The translations under genes were made by a program, and so were the position numbers. Positions 17,565 to 25,350 of a stretch of DNA of 64,000 bases are shown here, one piece after another; positions within the stretch are counted from its first letter, which is position 1, and the number at the start of each line of letters is the position of its first letter. The stretch is from Rugosimonospora sp040255525 (GTDB lineage Bacteria > Actinomycetota > Actinomycetes > Mycobacteriales > Micromonosporaceae): positions 62,001 through 126,000 of the forward strand of contig JBDZVD010000001.1 of the NCBI GenBank assembly GCA_040255525.1, written 5' to 3'. The notes under the pieces were generated by a model. That model did no database searches. It worked only from the letters and a program-made list of their open reading frames with translations, and had not been told where the DNA came from.

Positions 17565-18349
17565 TCAGCGACGCCGCGGTAACCGTGGCCGCCGAACGCC
17601 TGGACCGGGCGGTACTGGCCGCGAAGGCCGTGCCGCAGTTCGGTCCCGGGGACGGCATCGACGTCGAGTCCGGGTACGCGGTGCAGCACCGCGGCATCGA
17701 ACTGCGCACCGGTCGCGGCGAGCGGCCGGTCGGGGTGAAGCTGGGCTTCACCAGCCGGGCCAAGATGGCCCAGATGGGCGTGGACGACGTCATCGTCGGG
17801 CAGCTCACCGGCGCCATGCGGGTCGATGACGGCGCGGATCTCGACCTCGCCGGGCTGATCCACCCCCGAATCGAGCCCGAGGTGGCCTACCGGCTCGGCC
17901 GGGACGTCGAGCCGGACGAGCCGCTGGAGGACCTCTACGGCGTCATCGACGCCGTCGCCCCGGCGCTGGAGATCATTGATTCGCGGTACGCGGCTTTCCG
18001 GTTCAGCCTGGCCGACGTGGTCGCGGACAACACGTCGGCGGCCAGGTTCGTGGTGGGCCCGTGGCGGGCGCCGGACATCGACCTGGCCAACCGCGCGGTG
18101 GTGCTGTCGGTGGACGCGGTACCGGTCGAAATCGGCTCCACCGCCGCGATCCTGGGCTCGCCCACGCGCACCTTCGGGGCGCTGCTGGCCATGGCCCGAC
18201 GCCACCGGATCCCGCTGCGGCGCGGGTTCGTGGTGCTGGCCGGGGCGGCGACCGCTGCGGTACCGCTGGGGGCCGGCTCGGTCGACCTCCGGGTCGCCGG
18301 GCTGGGCCGGGTGGCGGTGCAGGCGCGAGGGAGCGCGAACGGTGACTGA
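17561..18349 (+). CDS. 4-oxalocrotonate decarboxylase
   Basis: 262 aa, ATG overlapping the hydratase stop codon. Same fold as the preceding enzyme, with GVKLGFTSRAKMAQMGVDD near residue 60 and HPRIEPEVAYRLGRD near 105. It should decarboxylate 2-oxohex-3-enedioate (4-oxalocrotonate), the product of aminomuconate deamination, to 2-oxopent-4-enoate. Decarboxylase and hydratase of meta-cleavage pathways usually form a complex, consistent with their overlap here. Its own stop overlaps the next GTG. Confidence 0.83.
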   Translation: MISDAAVTVAAERLDRAVLAAKAVPQFGPGDGIDVESGYAVQHRGIELRTGRGERPVGVKLGFTSRAKMAQMGVDDVIVGQLTGAMRVDDGADLDLAGLIHPRIEPEVAYRLGRDVEPDEPLEDLYGVIDAVAPALEIIDSRYAAFRFSLADVVADNTSAARFVVGPWRAPDIDLANRAVVLSVDAVPVEIGSTAAILGSPTRTFGALLAMARRHRIPLRRGFVVLAGAATAAVPLGAGSVDLRVAGLGRVAVQARGSANGD

Positions 18350-18797
18350 GGCACGAGTGGTGGCCGGCAAGGCGACTCCGCGCGGCAGGTTCCCGCACGT
18401 GAAGGTGGCGGGCGGGTTCTGCTACGTCTCCGGTACCAGCAGCCGCCGCCCGGACAACACGATCGCCGGCGCCACGGTCGACGCGATGGGTACCGTCGAC
18501 CTCGACATCCGCGTGCAGACCCGGGCGGTCATCGAGAACATCCGCGACCTGCTCGCCGAGTTCGGCGCCCGGCTCTGCGACCTCGTTCAGGTCACCGCGT
18601 ACCTCGTGTCGATGAACGACTTCGGCGGCTACAACGAGGTCTACGCCGAATACTTCGACGAGTGGGGGCCGACCCGTACCACCGTGGCCGTGCACCAGTT
18701 ACCCCATCCGCACCTGCTCCTTGAGATCCAAGCCGTGGCGCTGCTGCCCGGCGCCGGTTCTACCGAAGCAGCCAGCAGTCAGGAGAACCAGCAGTGA
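18342..18797 (+). CDS. 2-aminomuconate deaminase (RidA family)
   Basis: 151 aa from GTG at 18342, overlapping the previous stop codon by 8 nt. It is a RidA/YjgF-type protein with FCYVSGTSSRRPDNTIAG near the N-terminus and VTAYLVSMNDFGGYNEVYAE toward the middle. In aminomuconate pathways a RidA relative hydrolyses the enamine 2-aminomuconate to 4-oxalocrotonate and ammonia. The position between the decarboxylase and the dioxygenase genes supports that role rather than generic imine clean-up. The last ~20 residues are Ala/Ser/Gln-rich and unlikely to be folded. Confidence 0.85.
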   Translation: MTEARVVAGKATPRGRFPHVKVAGGFCYVSGTSSRRPDNTIAGATVDAMGTVDLDIRVQTRAVIENIRDLLAEFGARLCDLVQVTAYLVSMNDFGGYNEVYAEYFDEWGPTRTTVAVHQLPHPHLLLEIQAVALLPGAGSTEAASSQENQQ

Positions 18798-19318
18798 CGA
18801 AGATTCCACCGGTCATCGACTTCACGGCCTGGGTGGCCGAGAACGCGCACCTGCTCCAGCCGCCGGTGAACAACAAACAAGTATGGACCCAGACCGGCGA
18901 CTTCATCGTCCAGGTGGTCGGCGGCCCGAACGAGCGCACCGACTACCACGTCGACCCGTACGAGGAGTGGTTCTACCAGATCAAGGGCGACATCCACGTC
19001 AACCTCATGACCGAGGACGGGCCGCAGACCGTCAACATCCGCGAGGGCGAGATGTGGCTGCTGCCGGGGAACACCCCGCACTCGCCGCAGCGCCCGAACG
19101 CCGGCTCCATCGGCATCGTCATCGAGCGCATCCGGCAGGAGGGCACGCTGGAGAAGTTCCAGTGGTACTGCCGCAACTGCGACGCGCTGGTGTACGAGGT
19201 GGAGCTTCAGGTCCGGGACATCGTCGCCGACCTGCCGCCGGTGTTCACGCGGTTCTACGAGGACGAGCGGTTGCGCGCCTGCACCAACTGCGGCGCGATC
19301 CACCCGGGCCGAGGGTGA
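18794..19318 (+). CDS. nbaC: 3-hydroxyanthranilate 3,4-dioxygenase
   Basis: 174 aa cupin. Iron ligands of the family are all in place: His52, Glu58 (YHVDPYEEWFYQIKG) and His96 (PGNTPHSPQRP). Two Cys-x2-Cys pairs, Cys126/Cys129 and Cys163/Cys166, form the rubredoxin-like second iron site found in bacterial enzymes. It opens the ring of 3-hydroxyanthranilate to 2-amino-3-carboxymuconate semialdehyde. The symbol is given by analogy with the 2-nitrobenzoate (nba) pathway. Overlaps both neighbours by 4 nt. Confidence 0.93.
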   Translation: MTKIPPVIDFTAWVAENAHLLQPPVNNKQVWTQTGDFIVQVVGGPNERTDYHVDPYEEWFYQIKGDIHVNLMTEDGPQTVNIREGEMWLLPGNTPHSPQRPNAGSIGIVIERIRQEGTLEKFQWYCRNCDALVYEVELQVRDIVADLPPVFTRFYEDERLRACTNCGAIHPGRG

Positions 19319-20412
19319 GCGCCGTCGATCCGATCATCGACGTGCATACCCACTACGTCCCGAAGGACTGGCCGGACCTGTCGGTGGGTGCCGAGGAAAC
19401 GGACGAGTGGCCGTGGCTGCGCGTCGATTCCGAGGCGGATGCGATGATCATGGTGGGCTCTCAGGAGTTCCGCAAGATTCAGAGTGACTGCTGGAGCGCC
19501 GAGGTGCGCCTGGCGGACATGGACCGGGACGGCATCACCGCTCAGGTCGTCTCCCCCACGCCGGTGCTCTTCGGGTACACCCGTACGCCGGCCGACGCGA
19601 CCCGGGCGGCCCGGATCTTCAACGATCTGGCGCTGGAGATCTGCGCCCCGGCCCGGGACCGGCTGCTGCCGTTCTGCCAGGTGCCCCTGCAGGACCCGGA
19701 CGCCGCCTGCGCCGAGGTCGACCGGTGCTTGGCCAACGGCCACGTGGGCGTGGAGATCGGCAACCACGTCGGCGACCGCGACCTGGACGACGAAGGCATC
19801 GTCACCTTCCTGCAACACTGCGCCGCGATCGGGGCACCGGTCTTCGTGCACCCGTGGGACATGCTGAGCATCCCGCGCAACCGGCGCTGGATGTCGCAGT
19901 GGCTCACCGGGATGCCGGCCGAGACACACATGTCACTGCTGGCGATGATCCTGGGCGGGGTGTTCGACCGGGTACCCGAGTCGCTCAAGATCTGCTTCGC
20001 GCACGGCGGCGGTTCGTTCGCCTTCTGGCTGGGCCGGACGGAGAATGCCTGGCACCAGCGGCACGACATCATCGGCACCTCGGCGTTGCCGCCCTCGCAG
20101 TACGTCGGCCGGTTCTACGTCGACTCGGTGGTGTTCTCCGACCCGGCGCTGCGGCTGCTGGTGGACGTGCTGGGCGCCGACCGGGTGATGGTCGGCAGCG
20201 ACTACCCGTACCCGCTGGGCGAACGCCCGGCCGGCGGCGTGGTACGCGGCAGCCAGTTGCTGGACGAGCGGGAGCGCCGGATGGTGCTGTCCACCACCGC
20301 GCAGGAGTTCCTCGGCCTCGCCAGTGCCGGCGCGGCCCCGGCGACCGCCAGCGCCAACGGGGCCAGTTCGGCCCCGGCGACCGCCGCCGCGGCGGGCGGC
20401 ACGAGCGGGTGA
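19315..20412 (+). CDS. nbaD: 2-amino-3-carboxymuconate 6-semialdehyde decarboxylase (amidohydrolase fold)
   Basis: 365 aa from GTG at 19315. Zinc ligands His11 and His13 (DVHTHYVP), a later His in VFVHPWDM, the catalytic His in CFAHGGGSFAF and the last Asp in MVGSDYPYPLG match ACMS decarboxylases. It removes CO2 from the dioxygenase product to give 2-aminomuconate semialdehyde, the substrate of the first gene of this operon. The last ~30 residues are an Ala/Thr/Ser-rich tail not seen in typical family members and probably dispensable. Confidence 0.92.
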   Translation: MSAVDPIIDVHTHYVPKDWPDLSVGAEETDEWPWLRVDSEADAMIMVGSQEFRKIQSDCWSAEVRLADMDRDGITAQVVSPTPVLFGYTRTPADATRAARIFNDLALEICAPARDRLLPFCQVPLQDPDAACAEVDRCLANGHVGVEIGNHVGDRDLDDEGIVTFLQHCAAIGAPVFVHPWDMLSIPRNRRWMSQWLTGMPAETHMSLLAMILGGVFDRVPESLKICFAHGGGSFAFWLGRTENAWHQRHDIIGTSALPPSQYVGRFYVDSVVFSDPALRLLVDVLGADRVMVGSDYPYPLGERPAGGVVRGSQLLDERERRMVLSTTAQEFLGLASAGAAPATASANGASSAPATAAAAGGTSG

Positions 20413-20417
20413 GCTGA

Positions 20418-21314
20418 GTGGGCGGGCCGGTCTCGATCCGGGTCTTCAGCAGCGCGTGGGTCAACAGCACGCCGGACTTCTGCGGCGGGGTCGGCCTGCA
20501 CAGCAACGAGGGCACTGTGCTCATCCCGATGCTGTCCGCGCTGGTCTCGATGCCCGGCGCGGCCGGTACGCCCCGGCACGTGCTGGTGGACTGCGGGGTA
20601 CCGAACACCCCGCGCCCCGGGGGCCGCCCGGCGCCCCGGCTCTGGCAGGCACCCGCCGAGACGCTGGCCGCGATGGGGATCGAGCCCGGCGACATCGACC
20701 TGCTGGTGCTCACCCACCTGCACCGCGACCACTGTGCCACGCTGGCCGACTTCGCATCCGCCACCGTGGTCGTGCAGCGCGCCGAGCTCGACGGCTGGCA
20801 CCGGACGCTGGACGCGCCGGAGCGGGCGCTCCCGCAGGGCGGGTCGAGCTGGATCCGGCGCCCGATCGAGGTACCGGTGATCACCGAGCTGGCCGCCGCG
20901 GCGGCCCGGGGCCAGGCCCGGCTGCGGCTGCTGGACGGGCCGACCGACCTCGGCGGCGGGCTCAGCGTGGCGTGCAGCGACGGGCACAGCTTCGGCTCGC
21001 AGTGGCTGCTGGTGGAGGCGGGTACCGGCGGGCGGTACGTGATCGCCGGCGACACCGTCATGTGGTACTCGAACCTCGAACAGATGTGGCCACCGGGCGC
21101 CGGGCAGGGCAGGTCCATGCAGCTCATCGACGACTTCCTGAGCATCCGGGACTTCGTGGGCGACGACCTCGGCCACGTGGTGCCCGGGCACGACCCGCGG
21201 CTGTTCGAGCGCCACGACACGTTCCGGATCGGCGCGGCCAGCTGCGCCGAACTGGTCGTCGCGGACTGGGACCGGCCGTGGTCGGGCGACGACCTCGGGA
21301 GAGGGCAGGCATGA
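20418..21314 (+). CDS. MBL-fold hydrolase of the aminomuconate operon, copy 1
   Basis: 298 aa. Metal motif LTHLHRDHCAT (His-x-His-x-Asp-His) near residue 100, later ligands His in CSDGHSFGSQW, Asp in VIAGDTVMW and His in VVPGHDPRLF: an intact two-zinc site. It resembles the lactonase-like branch. No step of the known aminomuconate pathway needs such an enzyme, so it may hydrolyse a lactone, ester or amide precursor upstream of 3-hydroxyanthranilate (inference). GTG start at 20418, 5 nt after the decarboxylase gene, without a strong ribosome site. Confidence 0.82.
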   Translation: MGGPVSIRVFSSAWVNSTPDFCGGVGLHSNEGTVLIPMLSALVSMPGAAGTPRHVLVDCGVPNTPRPGGRPAPRLWQAPAETLAAMGIEPGDIDLLVLTHLHRDHCATLADFASATVVVQRAELDGWHRTLDAPERALPQGGSSWIRRPIEVPVITELAAAAARGQARLRLLDGPTDLGGGLSVACSDGHSFGSQWLLVEAGTGGRYVIAGDTVMWYSNLEQMWPPGAGQGRSMQLIDDFLSIRDFVGDDLGHVVPGHDPRLFERHDTFRIGAASCAELVVADWDRPWSGDDLGRGQA

Positions 21315-21342
21315 GAGCTGACAACCCCACGGGAGGACGGGC

Positions 21343-22329
21343 ATGAGGCGCGTCGAGTTGACCTATGCGGGTGGCGCGTACGACCGGATGGTTCCGCTGC
21401 TGGGCGGTGCCGTGTCGCCGGCCGGGGTGGAGCTGAACTTCATGCCGATGCCGGTGGAGGAGGTGTTCTGGCGGCAGGCCAGGTACGCCGAGTTCGACGT
21501 CGCGGAGCTGTCGCTGGCCGCGTACGTGGCGATGCGTTCGGCGGGCGACGACCGCTTCACCGCGATCCCGGTCTTCCCGTCGAAGAGCTTCCGGCACCGC
21601 TCCGTGTACGTGCGCACGGACTCCCGCATCGAGCACCCGTCCCAGCTGCGCGGCACCAAGATCGGGATTCCGGAGTGGGTGCAGACCGCCGGGGTCTGGA
21701 TGCGCGGCATCTTCGGCGAGTTCTACGGGCTGGACCATCGCGAGGCGAGCTGGATCATCTCCGGGCTGGCGCCGGGCGGGCGGGTCGACAAGGTCGAACT
21801 GAACCTGCCCGAGGAGCTGGACCTGAGCTGGGCGCCGGCGGACGCTACGCTGCCGGGCATGCTCGCCGGCGGGACCGTCTCGGCGGTACTGAGCGCCCGG
21901 CCGCCGCGCGCGCTGATCGAAGCGGGGCAGGCGCGGCAGCTGTTCGCCGACGCGGCGGAGCAGGAGCGCGAGTTCTTCCGGGGTACCGGCGTCGTACCGA
22001 TCATGCACGTGGTGGTGGTGCGCCGCGAGCTGGTCGAACGGCACCGGTGGCTCGCCGGTTCGCTGCTGCGGGCCTTCGCCGAGTCCGCCGCCCGGTCAAC
22101 CGAGCTGCTGCTGGACGACACCGTGCAGAGCGCCAGCCTGCTGTGGACCACCGAATACGCCCGGGCCGAGCGCGCCACGTTCGGTGCGGTCTTCGAGCCG
22201 GGGTACCCGGCGAACCGGGCGGCGCTGGAGATGTTCGTCGGGTACGCCCGGCAGCAGCACATCGCCGACGCGTCGCTTGCGGTGGCCGAGCTGTTCGAGG
22301 ATTCGACGCTGACCACCGAGGTAGTGTGA
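21343..22329 (+). CDS. Pht5-like protein (4,5-dihydroxyphthalate decarboxylase family / PBP-like fold), copy 2
   Basis: 328 aa; ATG at 21343 follows GGAGGACGGGC. It parallels the protein at 11521: EEVFWRQARYAEFDVAELS near residue 42, FPSKSFRHRSVYVRTDS near 82, and GTKIGIPEWVQTAGVWMRG near 105. No signal peptide, so it should be cytosolic despite its binding-protein fold. Within the operon it lies between two MBL hydrolase genes; it could decarboxylate a polycarboxylated precursor or bind the pathway substrate. It diverges from copy 1 in the middle (residues 130-180), hinting at different ligands. Confidence 0.75.
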   Translation: MRRVELTYAGGAYDRMVPLLGGAVSPAGVELNFMPMPVEEVFWRQARYAEFDVAELSLAAYVAMRSAGDDRFTAIPVFPSKSFRHRSVYVRTDSRIEHPSQLRGTKIGIPEWVQTAGVWMRGIFGEFYGLDHREASWIISGLAPGGRVDKVELNLPEELDLSWAPADATLPGMLAGGTVSAVLSARPPRALIEAGQARQLFADAAEQEREFFRGTGVVPIMHVVVVRRELVERHRWLAGSLLRAFAESAARSTELLLDDTVQSASLLWTTEYARAERATFGAVFEPGYPANRAALEMFVGYARQQHIADASLAVAELFEDSTLTTEVV

Positions 22330-22346
22330 GCCGCGAGGAGGACCTG

Positions 22347-23237
22347 GTGGGCGGCACCGACACGACCGGATTCTCGGTCGGCGAGATCGAGGTCAGCAGC
22401 CTGGTGGACATCGCCGAGCTGCTGATCGAGCCGGCCGAGTTCTTCCCCCAGGCGGCCGGCCTTTCCGGCGCGGACCCGGCACCCTGGTACCTGCGCCCGC
22501 CGTGGACCCGCCACGGCCGGCTGGTGTACACGATCCAGGCGTTTCTGGTGCGTACCCCGCAGGCGGCGGTGCTCGTGGACGCCGCCGTCGGCGCCGGCAA
22601 GTCGCGGCGGCGGCCGCAGTTCGACCGGCTCGACACGGATCTGCCCGCCGGCCTGGCCGGGTTCGGGCTGAGCCCGGAGGACATCGACTACGTGGTGCTC
22701 AGCCACCTGCACGTCGACCACGTCGGCTGGGCCACGATCTTCGACGGTACGGCCTGGGTACCCACCTTCGGCCGCGCCCGCCACCTGATACCGGCCGCCG
22801 AGGGCGTGTACTGGCGCGGCGCCGGTGGCCAGGCGGCGATGGCCCGCACCGGCGACTACCTGAGCGACAGCGTGCAGCCGTTGGTCAGGGCCGGCCTGGT
22901 CGACTGGGTCGGCGGGGACGTCGAGGTCGTCCCCGGGGTGACCTTCCGGCAGGCGGCCGGCCACACGCCGGGCTGCGGCTATGTCGAGCTGATGTCCGCG
23001 GGGCGCCGCGCGGTGCTGGCCGGCGACATGATCCACCACCCGCTGCAGCTGGCGATGCCGGACTGGAGTACCCGCTACTGCGTGGATCCGGGGGCGGCGG
23101 CGGCCGTACGGCGGCGGCGGCTGGCCGAGGTCGCCGACACGGATACCGTCTTCGTCCCGGCGCACTTCGCGTGGCCCAGTGCCGGGCTGGTGCGCTCCGA
23201 CCGGGACGGCTACCGCTTCGAGCTGCTGACCGGCTGA
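22347..23237 (+). CDS. MBL-fold hydrolase of the aminomuconate operon, copy 2
   Basis: 296 aa from GTG at 22347, five nt after GAGGAGGA; an in-frame GTG at 22326 overlaps the previous stop but has no ribosome site. Metal motif LSHLHVDHVGW near residue 115, then AAGHTPGCGYVEL, LAGDMIHHPLQ and a final His in VPAHFAWPS. The long insertion before the motif (PWYLRPPWTRHGRLVYTIQ) is typical of quorum-quenching-lactonase-like or aryl-ester hydrolases of this superfamily. Last gene of the operon; it meets the IclR gene tail to tail. Confidence 0.83.
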   Translation: MGGTDTTGFSVGEIEVSSLVDIAELLIEPAEFFPQAAGLSGADPAPWYLRPPWTRHGRLVYTIQAFLVRTPQAAVLVDAAVGAGKSRRRPQFDRLDTDLPAGLAGFGLSPEDIDYVVLSHLHVDHVGWATIFDGTAWVPTFGRARHLIPAAEGVYWRGAGGQAAMARTGDYLSDSVQPLVRAGLVDWVGGDVEVVPGVTFRQAAGHTPGCGYVELMSAGRRAVLAGDMIHHPLQLAMPDWSTRYCVDPGAAAAVRRRRLAEVADTDTVFVPAHFAWPSAGLVRSDRDGYRFELLTG

Positions 23238-23288
23238 GTCTGTCGTTCCTGTGCCGGCCGCTGCCGGGCCGGCCGTTCCCAGCCGGGC

Positions 23289-23304
23289 GGCCCGGCGGCG
23301 GGCC
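23289..23304. terminator. Weak GC hairpin between convergent genes
   Basis: GGCCCG-GCGG-CGGGCC in the 73-bp gap between the MBL gene (ends 23237) and the IclR gene (ends 23311), within a run of overlapping GC-rich self-complementary sequence (GCCGGCC/GGCCGGC at about 23255-23275). Plausible transcription end for the nine-gene operon. Confidence 0.4.
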
Positions 23305-23310
23305 GGGCCC

Positions 23311-24093
23311 TCACCCGCCGTAGGAGAAGGGCGCCATGCGGTTCAGCACGCGGGACAGCGCCAGGCTGGCGGTACGCACCGCGGGCGCCAACCGGTTGCT
23401 GATCCGCTGGGACGGTACCGAGATCGACAGCGCGGCGACGATCTCGTTGCGTACCAGCACCGGAGCCGCCACGCAGGAAACCCCCGGCGACGCCTCCTCG
23501 CGGTCGTAACCCACCCCGGCGATGCGGATCCGCCGCAATTCGCTCTGCAGCAGCCCGGCATCGGTGACCGAATGGCTGGTCAACCGCCGCAACGGCCGCC
23601 GCAGCACCTCGTCGATGAGCTCCGCCTCCGAGAAGGCCAGCAGCACCTTGCCCACGCCGGTGGTGGACAGCGGCAGCCGGCCGCCGACCCGGGACGGCAC
23701 GTCCACGCCCCGGTGGCCCCGGATCTTCTCGACGTACACCACGTCGAGGCCGTCGCGGACGGCCAGGTGCACGGTCTCGTGGGTCGCCTCGTACAGGTCC
23801 TGGATGTACGGCAGCGCCGCCTCCCGCAGCCGTACCTTCAGCGGCACCAGCTCGCCCAGCTCGAACAGCCCGATGTCCGGTATAAGGCCGGACTCGGTGC
23901 GCCGCAGCAGGGACAGCTCGACCAGCTGCGTGGTCAGCCGGTGCACGGTGGCCTTCGGCAGGCCGGTGCGGCGGGCGATCTCGGACAGCCGCAGAGCCGT
24001 CCCCGGGCCCCGGAAAGCCTGGAGGATCTGCAGGCCGCGCTCCAGGGTGTTGCCGCGCGGTGGCTCTTGCCTGCCCGCCTCGTCGCCGCTCAC
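23311..24093 (-). CDS. IclR-family transcriptional regulator
   Basis: 260 aa. N-terminal winged helix (LSEIARRTGLPKATVHRLTTQL, residues ~37-60) and a C-terminal GAF-like effector domain (STTGVGKVLLAF, DREEASPGVSCVAAPVL). It is divergent from the acetaldehyde dehydrogenase/aldolase pair at 24415-26384 and likely controls it. The GTG start has no good ribosome site; instead it overlaps the TGA of a 21-codon frame (24090-24155), so translational coupling is possible. Six 17-bp repeats lie directly upstream. Confidence 0.88.
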   Translation of the reverse strand: MSGDEAGRQEPPRGNTLERGLQILQAFRGPGTALRLSEIARRTGLPKATVHRLTTQLVELSLLRRTESGLIPDIGLFELGELVPLKVRLREAALPYIQDLYEATHETVHLAVRDGLDVVYVEKIRGHRGVDVPSRVGGRLPLSTTGVGKVLLAFSEAELIDEVLRRPLRRLTSHSVTDAGLLQSELRRIRIAGVGYDREEASPGVSCVAAPVLVRNEIVAALSISVPSQRISNRLAPAVRTASLALSRVLNRMAPFSYGG

Positions 24094-24155
24094 CGCGGTT
24101 CGTTGCCCATCAGCGTCTGTCGCCCATCAGAGTTCGTTGCCCAGCAGAGTTTCAT
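24090..24155 (-). CDS. Possible 21-aa leader peptide coupled to IclR
   Basis: A 22-codon frame (ATG at 24155, peptide starting MKLCWATNSDG) ends in a TGA that overlaps the GTG start of the IclR gene. Its own ATG overlaps the TGA of another frame (CAATGAAA). It lies wholly inside the 17-bp repeat array, so it may be chance. No ribosome site is obvious. Confidence 0.2.
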   Translation of the reverse strand: MKLCWATNSDGRQTLMGNEPR

Positions 24156-24196
24156 TGCCCAGAGAATTCGTCGCCCATCAGCATTTCCTGCCCACC
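24099..24196. repeat. Six-copy 17-bp direct repeat, candidate operator array
   Basis: Imperfect head-to-tail repeats with consensus GTTCGTTGCCCATCAGA. The invariant GCCCA core starts at 24105, 24122, 24139, 24157, 24173 and 24190, that is, steps of 17, 17, 18, 16 and 17 bp. Copies 1, 2, 3 and 5 are nearly identical; copies 4 and 6 are decayed. The array fills the first ~100 bp upstream of the IclR start. Multi-repeat operators are known for IclR-type regulators such as PcaU, so autoregulation is the leading idea. Confidence 0.75.
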
Positions 24197-24265
24197 GGGC
24201 GGTCCGGTCGTCCCGCACCGGCGGCGAGCAGGCCACGAAAGCGTTCCGCTGCATGAGACGCTACC

Positions 24266-24295
24266 TTGTTCGGCCGGAGGGCGGCTGCCTATACA
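24266..24295 (+). promoter_or_regulatory. Candidate promoter of the acetaldehyde dehydrogenase/aldolase operon
   Basis: TTGTTC (24266-24271), 18-nt spacer, TATACA (24290-24295), flanked by CTACCT and AGGTAG as an inverted repeat. It is the most sigma-70-like element in the 321-bp divergent region and leaves a leader of ~110 nt before the TTG start at 24415. Confidence 0.45.
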
Positions 24296-24414
24296 GGTAG
24301 GGACTGGTGCTCGACGCGCGGCGGCACCGTGACGGAGTCCAACAATCGCAGCCGAACTGCCGGAATCCGGGCCTGCGACGGGTCGACGTCGGGTTCGCAC
24401 TAGAGGAGTGACAG

Positions 24415-25350
24415 TTGTCGAAGGTCAAGGTTGCCATCATCGGGTCGGGCAACATCGGCACCGACCTGATGATCAAGATAATGCGGCTCTCGGACGTCCT
24501 GGAGGTCGGCGCGCTCGTCGGCATCGACCCGGACTCCGACGGCCTGGCGCGGGCCAGGCGCCTGGGCGTCAACGCCATCTCCACCGGGGTCCAGGGCCTG
24601 ATGTCCGATCGCGGCTTCGGTGACATCCGTATCGTGTTCGACGCCACGTCGGCCGCCGCGCACATCGCGAACGCCCAGGCGCTGGCCGGGGCGGACGTCC
24701 GCCTGGTTGATCTCACACCCGCGGCGATCGGCCCGTACTGCGTCCCGCCGGTGAACCTGGAGCAGCACCTGGACTCGCGGAACCTGAACATGGTCACGTG
24801 CGGCGGGCAGGCCACCATCCCGGTGGTGGCGGCGATCTCCGCGGTCGCGCCGACGCACTACGCCGAGATCGTCGCGTCGATCGCCTCGCGGTCGGCCGGC
24901 CCCGGTACCCGGGCGAACATCGACGAGTTCACCGAGACGACCTCCCGGGCGATCGAGCAGGTCGGTGGAGTACGCCGGGGCAAGGCCATCATCGTGCTGA
25001 ACCCCGCCGAGCCGCCGCTGATCATGCGGGACACGGTGTTCGCGATCGTCGACGAGTGCGACCGGGACGCGGTCGAGGCGTCGGTACACAAGATCGTCAA
25101 GGAAGTTCAGGAGTACGTGCCGGGCTACCGGCTCAAGCAGGATGTGCAGTTCCGCCGCATCGCGCGCGACAGCTTCGAGGCCGATCTCATCCCTGACGTG
25201 GATCCGGCGGACAGAATGGTGGTCACCGTGTTCATCGAGGTCGAGGGCGCGGGGCACTACCTGCCGCCATACGCGGGGAATCTCGACATCATGACGTCCG
25301 CGGCGCGCCGGGTCGGCGAGCGCCTCGTGCTGCTGGGCGGCGGCCACTGA
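24415..25350 (+). CDS. mhpF: Acetaldehyde dehydrogenase (acylating)
   Basis: 311 aa with a TTG start at 24415 preceded by GAGGAG. Rossmann motif VAIIGSGNIGTDL at the N-terminus and catalytic Cys129 in NMVTCGGQATIPVV. It oxidises acetaldehyde with CoA to acetyl-CoA and in this family is channelled from the aldolase partner encoded next (stop and ATG overlap at 25350). The pair completes the meta-cleavage pathway that starts in the operon at 15310. Separate control by the IclR gene would allow use by another pathway as well. DmpF is the equivalent name in Pseudomonas. Confidence 0.95.
   Translation: MSKVKVAIIGSGNIGTDLMIKIMRLSDVLEVGALVGIDPDSDGLARARRLGVNAISTGVQGLMSDRGFGDIRIVFDATSAAAHIANAQALAGADVRLVDLTPAAIGPYCVPPVNLEQHLDSRNLNMVTCGGQATIPVVAAISAVAPTHYAEIVASIASRSAGPGTRANIDEFTETTSRAIEQVGGVRRGKAIIVLNPAEPPLIMRDTVFAIVDECDRDAVEASVHKIVKEVQEYVPGYRLKQDVQFRRIARDSFEADLIPDVDPADRMVVTVFIEVEGAGHYLPPYAGNLDIMTSAARRVGERLVLLGGGH

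Noticed and set aside
24099..24196. CRISPR array
   Set aside because: The six 17-bp repeats are directly adjacent, with no unique spacers, and are too short and too variable.
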